This document shows, in pieces, positions 17,213-24,138 of a stretch of 33,737 nt of DNA (position 1 is the stretch's first letter; each line of letters starts with the position of its first letter). Below the pieces are notes generated by a model. That model worked only from the letters and a program-made list of their open reading frames with translations. It did not search any database and was not told the origin of the DNA. The DNA is from Spirochaetales bacterium (GTDB lineage: Bacteria > Spirochaetota > Spirochaetia > SZUA-6 > DRHE01), in NCBI GenBank assembly GCA_016935715.1, contig JAFGQJ010000112.1:1-33737 (forward strand). Direction: 5' to 3'. The position numbers were made by a program, and so were the translations under genes.

Positions 17213-17217
17213 TTTCC

Positions 17218-17266
17218 TTGTAACAATCCCTTTTTTGACTGTTGTTGAGCTATTAGGCGTATTAGG
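17218..17266. promoter_or_regulatory. Small repeats in the divergent intergenic region
   Basis: The AT-rich divergent region has a TTGTAACAA inverted repeat (17218-17226) and two direct TATTAGG copies 9 bp apart (17251-17257 and 17260-17266). They could be regulator-binding sites between the two promoters. They are short and could arise by chance in AT-rich DNA. Confidence 0.25.
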
Positions 17267-17285
17267 AGTTTTATTTGCCCTATTA

Positions 17286-17313
17286 TTGACTAATCGGCAT
17301 ATTGGACTATAAT
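17286..17313 (+). promoter_or_regulatory. Sigma-70-like promoter of the aminotransferase/dehydrogenase operon
   Basis: TTGACT (17286-17291) and a perfect TATAAT (17308-17313) are 16 bp apart, ahead of the aminotransferase gene. The predicted start site near 17320 leaves a leader of about 57 nt before ATG 17377. The -10 box lies inside a perfect palindrome, so repression by steric block is plausible. Confidence 0.72.
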
Positions 17314-17317
17314 AGTC
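17305..17317. promoter_or_regulatory. Perfect 13-bp palindrome over the -10 box (candidate operator)
   Basis: GACTATAATAGTC is a perfect inverted repeat (6-bp arms around a central A) that completely covers the TATAAT box. A bound protein here would block RNA polymerase. The divergent ROK regulator is the obvious candidate binder. This is an inference from position; the -10 consensus itself contributes part of the symmetry. Confidence 0.4.
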
Positions 17318-17376
17318 GTGACGCTGCTGCAACATACAATCGAATCAAACCGCCGGATTCTCAATTGGAGGAAGAA

Positions 17377-18705
17377 ATGAAAGACCGATTGGCTATCGAG
17401 GGAGGAAACCCGGTTATCGAGCCAGGGTCGGTCAAACCCTGGCCGGTGATCGATCAACGGGACAAGGACGCCGTCATGCGTGTCCTGGACGGTGCCTATC
17501 TATGCGGAGGGGGAGCCCCCGAAGCCAAGGCATTGGAGGAGGAGTGGGCCCGCTACGTGGGCCGAAAATACTGTTTGACCACGAGCAGCGGAACCGCCGC
17601 CCTCCACATGGCCCTGGCGGCTTTGAACATCGGTCCAGGGGATGAGGTGATCGTGCCCTCTCACACATTCCTGGCAACCGCATCCTGCGTGCTGCATGCA
17701 GGGGCGATCCCCGTTTTCGTGGATATCGACCGCCGGACCTATACCATGGATCCCGAGAAGATCGAGGAGAAAACCAGCGATCACACCAAGGCGATCATTC
17801 CGGTGCACCTGCATGGATTGTGCGCGGACATGGACCGGATTCAGTCGATCGCGAAAAAACACAAACTCTTCGTGATTGAAGACGCCTGCCAGGCCCATGG
17901 TGCGGAATACAACGGAAAGAAAGCCGGTACGCTGGGGGACCTGGCCGCGTTCAGTTTGAACAGTTCCAAGAACCTCTGTGCGGGAGAGGGGGGTTTGCTG
18001 GTCATGGATGATGATACCCACTTCTCCCGGGCCGATATGCTGCGGATGTTCGGAGACGAGGTAGACGATGAAACCAAGCTGCGGGTCTACAACGCTTCGA
18101 TTCTCGGCTACATGTACAGGAACCAGGAGCTGCCGGCCGCCTTTACGCGGGCGCAGCTGCAGCGATTGGATGAGAACAACGATATTCGCATTCAAAACTG
18201 TGATTATTTGAGTGAAAATCTCAAGGGAATTCCCGGACTGCATACCCCCTATGTCCCGGAAGGATACAAACATGTCTATTGGATGTACGTTATAGAGTTC
18301 TATCCGGAAGAGACGGACATAGGCTTGAGCCCGACAGAATTCCGCATCGGAATGGAAAAAGCTCTGTTCGCCGAAGGGGTTCAGCTGGGTCAGTGGCAGA
18401 CGATGCCCGTTCCCGATCAGGACCTGTTCCAGACGAAGAAGGGATATGCGGCCAGCGGTTTCCCGTGGAGTTATACCGAACGGGGCAAACAGATCGTCTA
18501 CAGGGGAACGGAATTCCCCAATGCACTGGATCTGTGCGAACGCTACACCGCGGTGGTCGGTTTTGCTCCCCCCAATGATCTGAGCTTGATGGAGAAGTAC
18601 GTAAAGGCCTTCAAGAAAGTCTTCGCCAACCTCGGTGTCGTAAAGAAGCATTGGCAGGATGACATGGTGGCCCACTACCGGGGCGAGTTGTTCCGGGCGA
18701 AATAG
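17377..18705 (+). CDS. DegT/DnrJ/EryC1/StrS-family PLP aminotransferase
   Basis: The 442-residue fold-type I PLP enzyme of the sugar/cyclitol aminotransferase family carries SSGTAALHMALAALNIGPGD in the PLP phosphate region. It continues with VIEDACQAHGA with Asp169 pairing to the pyridine nitrogen, and SLNSSKNLCAGEGG with Lys198 forming the Schiff base. It probably exchanges an amino group between an amino acid and a keto-sugar or keto-cyclitol, in either direction. The extra length over typical members (about 370-400) resembles scyllo-inosose aminotransferase-like proteins, but the substrate is not assigned. GGAGGAAG precedes ATG 17377; an in-frame TTG at 17302 lies inside the promoter and is rejected. 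The dehydrogenase gene follows after 12 bp. Confidence 0.9.
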   Translation: MKDRLAIEGGNPVIEPGSVKPWPVIDQRDKDAVMRVLDGAYLCGGGAPEAKALEEEWARYVGRKYCLTTSSGTAALHMALAALNIGPGDEVIVPSHTFLATASCVLHAGAIPVFVDIDRRTYTMDPEKIEEKTSDHTKAIIPVHLHGLCADMDRIQSIAKKHKLFVIEDACQAHGAEYNGKKAGTLGDLAAFSLNSSKNLCAGEGGLLVMDDDTHFSRADMLRMFGDEVDDETKLRVYNASILGYMYRNQELPAAFTRAQLQRLDENNDIRIQNCDYLSENLKGIPGLHTPYVPEGYKHVYWMYVIEFYPEETDIGLSPTEFRIGMEKALFAEGVQLGQWQTMPVPDQDLFQTKKGYAASGFPWSYTERGKQIVYRGTEFPNALDLCERYTAVVGFAPPNDLSLMEKYVKAFKKVFANLGVVKKHWQDDMVAHYRGELFRAK

Positions 18706-18717
18706 GAGGAGGATGCC

Positions 18718-19740
18718 ATGAAAGCCCTGTTTGCCAAAAAGTCTTTCGAGTTCAAAATCGAAGAACGGGAGCCGAAAAAACCCGGCCAGGACCAAGTCCT
18801 GGTGAAGGTGCACGCCTGCGGCGTCTGCGGCACGGATCTCCATTTTGCAAGGGATTGGACGGAGGGTTTTGCCCCTCTGGGCCACGAAATCGCGGCGGAA
18901 GTTGTCGAAATAGGAACCGGAAACATTCCCTACAAGGTCGGAGACAAGGTCATCGTGGAAGATGTCGCCCTCTGCGGTGTATGCGAGGACTGCAAATCCG
19001 GCAGGACGGAGTTTTGCCGCAATATGTACGATCTGGAGGGTCAGCCCGGGATGGCTGAGATGATGACGGTGAACTACCACCTGCTGGATCGTTTCGATGG
19101 TATTCCCTGGACGCACGCGACCCTGGTCGAGCCCATGGCCGTCGCCTACAACACGGTGCTCAAGGCGAAGATTCCTTTGGGCGGCAATGTTGTCGTGCTG
19201 GGTCCCGGACCCATCGGTTTGATGTGCGTGCGCCTGGCCAAAATGGCCGGAGCGGTCAAGGTCGTCCTGGTCGGCTGGTCCAGCAAGGATGTCAGAGAAG
19301 CCGCCCGCCTGAAGGTCGGCACCCAGATGGGGGCGGACACGATCGTCGAATCCGCCGAGGGAGATCCGGCGAAGCGGATCAAGGAAATCTTTCCCAAGGG
19401 TGCCGACAGCGTTATCGTGACCTCCCCGCCGAAGACACTGCCCCAGGGAGTGAGCTTCGCGAAATTCGGAGGAACCGTATCATTCATCGGCATCAACCTA
19501 GGGGGAAAAAGCACGATCGAGCTGGACGTGAATGACCTGATCTTCAACAAGATTTCCCTGATTCCCTGCTTCGCGGAGCCGGCTCTGAATTTCCCGGAAA
19601 CGATCAAGCTGCTGCAGGAGAAAGCCGTGGATGCCTCTCTGCTCATCACCACGGAGTTCGGATTCTCAGAGGCCGAGGAGGTGTTCCGGAACAGCGATTC
19701 CGGGCGGGAAGCGACGATCAAAGCGGTGCTGGTGCCCTGA
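18718..19740 (+). CDS. Zinc-dependent alcohol dehydrogenase (MDR family)
   Basis: This 340-residue medium-chain dehydrogenase has the catalytic-zinc residues in HACGVCGTDLH and GHE. Structural-zinc cysteines are in CGVCEDCKSGRTEFC, and the NAD(P)-binding loop is VVVLGPGPIGLMCVRLAKMAG. It is closest in pattern to sorbitol/threonine dehydrogenase-like polyol or sugar dehydrogenases. With the preceding aminotransferase it could oxidise a hydroxyl to a ketone that is then aminated, or oxidise the deaminated product. AGGAGGAGG precedes the ATG. A 63-bp gap with no clear terminator separates it from the convergent permease gene. Confidence 0.92.
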   Translation: MKALFAKKSFEFKIEEREPKKPGQDQVLVKVHACGVCGTDLHFARDWTEGFAPLGHEIAAEVVEIGTGNIPYKVGDKVIVEDVALCGVCEDCKSGRTEFCRNMYDLEGQPGMAEMMTVNYHLLDRFDGIPWTHATLVEPMAVAYNTVLKAKIPLGGNVVVLGPGPIGLMCVRLAKMAGAVKVVLVGWSSKDVREAARLKVGTQMGADTIVESAEGDPAKRIKEIFPKGADSVIVTSPPKTLPQGVSFAKFGGTVSFIGINLGGKSTIELDVNDLIFNKISLIPCFAEPALNFPETIKLLQEKAVDASLLITTEFGFSEAEEVFRNSDSGREATIKAVLVP

Positions 19741-19803
19741 CACCAGCGCCCTGACTCGAAAAGCCTCCTGACACGACTCCGCGGATCGCGGTCGAGCGGG
19801 GAA

Positions 19804-20670
19804 TCAGCCCTTCAGGCTGCCGGCGGTCAGGCCGGCAATGAGTTTTCTCTGAAACACGGCGTAGACCACCAGTACTGGCAGGATGCAGATGATGGCGGCG
19901 GCGAACATCGCACCCCAATCCCGGCGCTCTCCGAAGGTATCGTACAGTCCTGACAGGAATTCCACCAACCCAAGGGCCAGCGGTTTCTTGGCCGTATCCC
20001 CGATCAAGGTCAGAGGCAGGATATAGGTGCTCCAAAACTCGAGGAAGTGGAAAACCCCGACGGTGATCAACCCCGGGCGGGCCAGGGGTAGCATAACGAG
20101 GGAAAAGGTCTTGAAGTGGGAACAGCCGTCGATCATGGCCGACTGTTCAAGCTCACGGGGCAGGGTCTTGAAAAAGGCAACCAGCAGGAACACCGCGAAG
20201 GGCATCCCCCAGAATATGTAGGCGATGATCACGCTCAACCGCGTATTGTAGAGATGAAACTCCCGCATCAGGAAGAAGAAGGGGATGACGGTGAGAATCT
20301 GCGGCATCAACAGACCGGCGATGAACAGCTTGTAGAGAAAATCCCGGCCGAAAAACGCGAAGCGGGCGATCACGTAGGCGACCATGGCGCCCAGGCTCAG
20401 GTTTACCAGAACTGCGACGGAGGTGATGATTATGCTGTTCACCATGTACACACCGACGTGTACTTTCTTGAAGGCCACCACGTAGTTCTGCCACTCCAGC
20501 TGGGCTGGGAGGGACCAGATGTTGTGATTGAACTCCATGTTGGTCTTGAAGGTGTTGTAGAACATCCAAACGAATGGTAGCAAAACGATCAGCCCGTATA
20601 GAATGAAAAACAGCCGGAACAGATTGGTAGTAAGAGCTGTCGTTGTTTTTCTACTCAAGTCGAATACCAT
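19804..20670 (-). CDS. ABC sugar-type transporter permease, MalG-like (tandem copy A)
   Basis: The 288-residue inner-membrane permease has about six membrane helices, EAA loop QSAMIDGCSHFKTFSLVMLP and C-terminal LTAGSLKG. It is clearly a duplicate of the next permease upstream. By eye roughly 70 percent of residues match along the whole length, including NIWSLP, YVISRF/YVIARF-like and FFKTLP segments. The main difference is a four-residue indel near residue 240 (SGLYDTFGERRDWG versus SGVGIRQDWG). The gap to the other copy is 10 bp. It is the last gene of the operon. Confidence 0.93.
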   Translation of the reverse strand: MVFDLSRKTTTALTTNLFRLFFILYGLIVLLPFVWMFYNTFKTNMEFNHNIWSLPAQLEWQNYVVAFKKVHVGVYMVNSIIITSVAVLVNLSLGAMVAYVIARFAFFGRDFLYKLFIAGLLMPQILTVIPFFFLMREFHLYNTRLSVIIAYIFWGMPFAVFLLVAFFKTLPRELEQSAMIDGCSHFKTFSLVMLPLARPGLITVGVFHFLEFWSTYILPLTLIGDTAKKPLALGLVEFLSGLYDTFGERRDWGAMFAAAIICILPVLVVYAVFQRKLIAGLTAGSLKG

Positions 20671-20680
20671 CAGATGTGAT

Positions 20681-21532
20681 CTATCCTTTCAGGCTGCCCG
20701 CCGTCAGGCCGGCCACCAGCTTTCTTTGAAAAACCGTGTAGATCAGGAGAATGGGGAGAATGCAGATGATGCAGGCTGCGAACATGGCTCCCCAATCCTG
20801 TCGGATCCCGACTCCGGAGGAGAACTCGACAAGGCCTAGGGATACCGGTTTCCGCGCTTCGTCGGCGATCAGGGTCAGGGGCAGGATATAGGCGCTCCAG
20901 AACTCGAGAAAATTAAAAACCGAAACCGTTATCAATCCCGGGCGGGCCAGGGGCAGCATGATCAGGGTAAAGGTCTTCCAGTAGGAACAGCCGTCGATCA
21001 TGGCCGCCTGCTCCAGCTCCTGGGGCAATGTCTTGAAGAAGGCGACCAGGAGGAAAGTTGCGAAGGGCATCCCCCAAAACGTGTAGGCTATGATCACACT
21101 GGCCCGGGTGTTGAACAGGCTCATCTCTCTCATGAGGAAAAAGTAGGGAATCACCGTAAGAATCCGCGGCATCAACAGACCCGCCAGGATGAGCTTGTAG
21201 ATGAAATCGCGGCCCCAGAATTTGAAGCGGGAAATCACGTAGGATAGCGCAGCGCTCAATCCGACGTTCAGCAGAACGGCGATGCAGGTGATGATCACGC
21301 TGTTGATCATGTACACGCCGATATTCGCTTTGTCGAACGCAAGCCGGTAGTTCTCCCATCTCAACTGGCTGGGCAGGGACCAGATGTTGAGGTTGAACTC
21401 CATGTTCGACTTGAAGGTGTTGTAGAGCAGCCAGACGAAGGGCAGCAGGACCACGATCCCGTATATGATGAAGATCAATCGGAACAAATTGGTGACCAGA
21501 AACTTCAGGGTGTTGCTTCGTATGCGTTGCAT
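20681..21532 (-). CDS. ABC sugar-type transporter permease, MalG-like (tandem copy B)
   Basis: The 283-residue inner-membrane permease has helices such as FIIYGIVVLLPFVWLLY and EAA loop QAAMIDGCSYWKTFTLIMLP. C-terminal LTAGSLKG is shared with copy A. It lies directly after the MalF-like gene (21-bp gap) and is probably the original MalG partner, with copy A being the added duplicate. Both copies keep an intact EAA loop and open frame, so both are probably functional and could give two pore types (MalF with copy A or B). Confidence 0.93.
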   Translation of the reverse strand: MQRIRSNTLKFLVTNLFRLIFIIYGIVVLLPFVWLLYNTFKSNMEFNLNIWSLPSQLRWENYRLAFDKANIGVYMINSVIITCIAVLLNVGLSAALSYVISRFKFWGRDFIYKLILAGLLMPRILTVIPYFFLMREMSLFNTRASVIIAYTFWGMPFATFLLVAFFKTLPQELEQAAMIDGCSYWKTFTLIMLPLARPGLITVSVFNFLEFWSAYILPLTLIADEARKPVSLGLVEFSSGVGIRQDWGAMFAACIICILPILLIYTVFQRKLVAGLTAGSLKG

Positions 21533-21553
21533 CGCTTATTACACCTCGGTTGC

Positions 21554-22456
21554 TCAGTACTGGATGACTTCCCTTTTTGTTGTCCGGAGCAAGATCAGCG
21601 CCAGAATCAGGGTTATTACCAGGATCATCACCCCGATCGTCGTGCCGTAGCCGAACTTGGAAAAAGTGAAGGCGTTCTCGTACATATAGGTCACCAGCAC
21701 CTCCGAAGCCCGGTCCGGCCCACCGTGGGTCGTCATGAAGATGATGGCGAAGGAAGCGGCAAAGGAGGAGATGATGAAGAACACCAGGGCGGTGCGCACG
21801 ACTTCCCAGATCAGGGGCAGGGTGATTTTGATCGTCTGCTGCCAGGTTCCGGCACCGTCGATTACCGCGGATTCATAGAGCTCCGCCGGAATGTTCTGGA
21901 TGGCGGCGATCATGAGCACCATGTAGAACCCCAGTACTTTCCAGACCAGGAAGGTAATGAGCGATGGCTTCACCAGGTGTTTGTTGGAGAACCACAGCTG
22001 CTTCAGGCTTCCCAAGCGGATCGCATCGAGAAAGGTGTTGAGGATTCCGTTGGTCGGCGCGTAGACGCTCATGGCGATGATGCCGACCACGACCATTGGA
22101 ACGGCTGCCGGAAAGAAAAATATGGTTCGGTAGATGTTTCGCTCCGGCAGAACGTTTCTCGACAGGATCACGGCGAAGAAGATGGAAAATACGAACAGCA
22201 ACACGGAGGTGAAGAAGAAGATGTAGAGATTGTTGTACAGAGACTTCAAGAAATTGCGGTCCTGGAACAGATCGACGAAGTTCTTGAAGCCCACGAAGCT
22301 CATGTTCATGGAGATTCCCCGCCAGCGGAACAGGCTCATGTACAGTCCGCGGATGCAGGGAAAAATATAGAACAGGATATACAGGGCGATGATGGGAACC
22401 ACGATCGAAATAATGAAGATATTACGTTCTCGCTTTGTAGTTGTTAATTTGACCAT
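21554..22456 (-). CDS. ABC sugar-type transporter permease, MalF-like
   Basis: This 300-residue permease has N-terminal helix IFIISIVVPIIALYILFYIF and the loop FVGFKNFVDLFQDRNFLKSL that follows it. The EAA motif is ESAVIDGAGTWQQTIKITLP. It is the first permease after the binding-protein gene of the second importer operon. The ribosome site is a moderate GGTAGGAT. An 88-bp spacer with a 12-bp stem-loop separates it from the binding-protein gene. Confidence 0.93.
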   Translation of the reverse strand: MVKLTTTKRERNIFIISIVVPIIALYILFYIFPCIRGLYMSLFRWRGISMNMSFVGFKNFVDLFQDRNFLKSLYNNLYIFFFTSVLLFVFSIFFAVILSRNVLPERNIYRTIFFFPAAVPMVVVGIIAMSVYAPTNGILNTFLDAIRLGSLKQLWFSNKHLVKPSLITFLVWKVLGFYMVLMIAAIQNIPAELYESAVIDGAGTWQQTIKITLPLIWEVVRTALVFFIISSFAASFAIIFMTTHGGPDRASEVLVTYMYENAFTFSKFGYGTTIGVMILVITLILALILLRTTKREVIQY

Positions 22457-22489
22457 GCGTATATCCTACCATTGTGATTTGCGGGCGAT

Positions 22490-22520
22490 AATACGGCCGG
22501 GCTTTAGACCCGGCCGTATT
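22490..22520 (-). other. Stem-loop between second binding-protein and permease genes
   Basis: Bases 22490-22501 (AATACGGCCGGG) are perfectly complementary to 22509-22520, giving a 12-bp stem with a 7-nt loop. No T-tract follows on the - strand beyond TT. It occupies the same place in this operon as the 14417-14450 hairpin does in the other one, which supports a malE-malF-like role in setting high binding-protein and low permease levels. Confidence 0.78.
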
Positions 22521-22544
22521 GAATGCTATGGAAGCCGTGCTCGA

Positions 22545-23861
22545 TTACTCGAAGGTGTACTTCGGAATCGTATCGTCATCGATGACCGCTTTTGTGGCCT
22601 CGGTCATCCGCTTCATGAAATCGCTCGGCTCCTGATCACCGGATACCAGAGCATTGATCGCGTTGCCCGCTTCTTTGGGCAGGGTTTTGTACCAGGCACT
22701 CCACATGCTCACCATCGATGGATTGGTGTTCAGGGCGGCCACGGCGCTGGTTACGGCATCTGGAAGAAGGTGACCGAAGTCGTCGGCGAAGCCTTTGATG
22801 GGCATGATGAACTTGTTCGCCTCGATGTTCTTCCTGATGGTCTCTTTATCGTTGAGCAGGTACTGGTAGTACTCGATGACCAGCGCCTGGTTTCGCACCG
22901 GTTTGGGCACCGAACCCCTGAGCAGAATCGACCAAACATAATTATCCCCCGAAGCTGTTTTCTTTCCCGGGGTGGGGAAGAAGGTGAGGCCGAAATCCGC
23001 CGGCCAGCTGTCCCCCATCTCCGCGTACAGCCAGGAGCCGCAGGGGTACATGCCGATGTTGTACTTGAGGAACTCCTGCTGGACCTCGATCTTCGCGGTG
23101 AGCGAGGGCGGCCAGATGTAGCCCTTGTCCCGCATTGAGGCAAACCTTTCCATCGCTTCCTTTACCGCCCCAGATTTCCAGGCATCCGGCTCCAGGTTCT
23201 GAATATCCACGTAGGCCTGGTGGCTCAAGCTGTTGATCATGGGGAAGAGGAAGTAGTTCAGAGGATATTCATGAGCGAAATCGCCCATATAGGCAAACGC
23301 CTCGATACCGTTCTGTTCGAATTTGGCCGCGGCGGCCATGAATTCATTCCAGGTCTCCGGTACAGTCACCCCCAGATCGTCCACCAGCTTCTGGCTGTAC
23401 CACATGCCCCCCAGATAGGAGACTTCCGGAATGAGATAGTGCTTTCCATCCACGTAGCCGCTGCTGTCCATGTCGGGCTTGTAGAAGACGTCTCGCATCT
23501 TCCCCTTGCCGTCGAGGGTTGGGGCATCGTAGATGAAATCGATGGGGGCGAGAAGACCTTCGGTAATGGCCCCGTAGTAGTCGAACAATCCCTGGTTCAC
23601 GTGGGCAACGTCCGGCGGCTCCCCCGCCATGATTTTGTTGCGGAGAATGTCCTGAGCTTTGTGGCTGTACTCCAGAGAGATGTCGACGTCCGGATGGTTC
23701 TGCTTCAGCATGTCAACCGCGGCGTTGGCCATCTCTCCCATGCCGCCAACGAAGTACAGGACCTCGAATTTCCCCGGAGCCGCACCCTCCTGCGCTCCAC
23801 CGGAGAAGGCGAACGGGCAGGTCAACAGCAGGACTAATCCGAGTAACAATAGTTTTCTCAT
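22545..23861 (-). CDS. ABC transporter extracellular solute-binding protein (family 1)
   Basis: The 438-residue sugar-type binding protein begins with the signal peptide RKLLLLGLVLLLTCPFAFS followed by GGAQEG. The cysteine in LLLTC could be a relaxed spirochaetal lipobox, but cleavage after AFS is equally possible. Mature-region features include MLKQNHPDVDISLEYSH and ETWNEFMAAAAKFEQNGIEA. A further segment is YNIGMYPCGSWLYAEMGDSW. ATG at 23861 is chosen because AAGGAGG lies 6 bp upstream and the signal peptide starts here; an in-frame extension to 23927 crosses the promoter. It heads the operon with one MalF-like and two MalG-like permeases. Confidence 0.93.
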   Translation of the reverse strand: MRKLLLLGLVLLLTCPFAFSGGAQEGAAPGKFEVLYFVGGMGEMANAAVDMLKQNHPDVDISLEYSHKAQDILRNKIMAGEPPDVAHVNQGLFDYYGAITEGLLAPIDFIYDAPTLDGKGKMRDVFYKPDMDSSGYVDGKHYLIPEVSYLGGMWYSQKLVDDLGVTVPETWNEFMAAAAKFEQNGIEAFAYMGDFAHEYPLNYFLFPMINSLSHQAYVDIQNLEPDAWKSGAVKEAMERFASMRDKGYIWPPSLTAKIEVQQEFLKYNIGMYPCGSWLYAEMGDSWPADFGLTFFPTPGKKTASGDNYVWSILLRGSVPKPVRNQALVIEYYQYLLNDKETIRKNIEANKFIMPIKGFADDFGHLLPDAVTSAVAALNTNPSMVSMWSAWYKTLPKEAGNAINALVSGDQEPSDFMKRMTEATKAVIDDDTIPKYTFE

Positions 23862-23898
23862 CTGTCCCTCCTTAATATGAAGAATAGTATTGGATGTA

Positions 23899-23927
23899 AT
23901 TTTACCGTATACATAGCGCTTTGTCAA
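23899..23927 (-). promoter_or_regulatory. Strong sigma-70-like promoter of the second importer operon
   Basis: On the - strand a perfect TTGACA (23927-23922) and TAAAAT (23904-23899, five of six) are separated by the ideal 17 bp. The start site would be near 23892, about 30 nt before the binding-protein ATG. A short palindrome AATAGTATT (23883-23891) lies at the predicted start site and could be an operator. Confidence 0.77.
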
Positions 23928-24087
23928 GATTCAATTCGGAGGTAGATTTCCGTTTTGGAGATTAGGTCGTCTTTGTTACGCAAATTTCCATTAGAAAGCT
24001 AATTATGGGAAAATTGACCTCTAATGACCTATATAGTGGGTGTCCTGCACAATTAGTACCAATTTCTCTTCGTGACGGGCACCTATA
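23928..24087. other. AT-rich divergent intergenic region
   Basis: This AT-rich stretch lies between the divergent promoters and contains no credible gene. It has an ATTAG/CTAAT inverted repeat (about 23991-24004) and the imperfect palindrome AATTAGTACCAATT (24051-24064, 12 of 14 symmetric), which lies 23 bp upstream of the rightward -35 box. These are possible regulator sites; no known consensus is recognised. Confidence 0.3.
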
Positions 24088-24115
24088 TTGACAAACCGGG
24101 ATATGTGGCTACAAT
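24088..24115 (+). promoter_or_regulatory. Strong sigma-70-like promoter of the seven-gene catabolic operon
   Basis: A perfect TTGACA (24088-24093) and TACAAT (24110-24115, five of six) are 16 bp apart. The predicted start site near 24122 leaves a leader of about 17 nt to the GTG at 24139. This rules out translation from the in-frame TTG that forms the -35 box itself. Confidence 0.77.
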
Positions 24116-24138
24116 TACTCCAGGTCGAGGTGACAACG

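Larger units (their letters stand above)
19804..21532 (-). repeat. Tandem duplication of a MalG-like permease gene
   Basis: Two adjacent same-strand permease genes (19804-20670 and 20681-21532) encode near full-length paralogues and end in the same residues (LTAGSLKG). DNA similarity is visible throughout, for example shared stretches around their stop codons. One MalF-like partner serves both, which is unusual because these importers normally have one MalF and one MalG subunit. Confidence 0.85.

Noticed and set aside
17199..17313. Possible 38-codon hydrophobic small protein (starting MAEKCNFLV) in the divergent intergenic region
   Set aside because: It has a membrane-like stretch, but no ribosome site, and its coding span runs through the promoter elements and ends in the -10 box. 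AT-rich DNA easily encodes Leu/Val/Phe runs.
17499..19116. 538-residue - strand open frame opposite the aminotransferase and dehydrogenase
   Set aside because: It is antisense to two well-supported enzymes and its product looks like a reverse-frame translation with no family motif.
19741..19803. Possible terminator hairpin (CCGCG-GAT-CGCGG) between convergent dehydrogenase and permease genes
   Set aside because: The stem is only 5 bp with a 3-nt loop and no T-tract; such pairing is common in GC-rich DNA.
24088..24138. Upstream start of the second NagA-like gene at the TTG 24088 or ATG 24103
   Set aside because: Both lie inside the -35/-10 promoter elements, upstream of the predicted transcription start.
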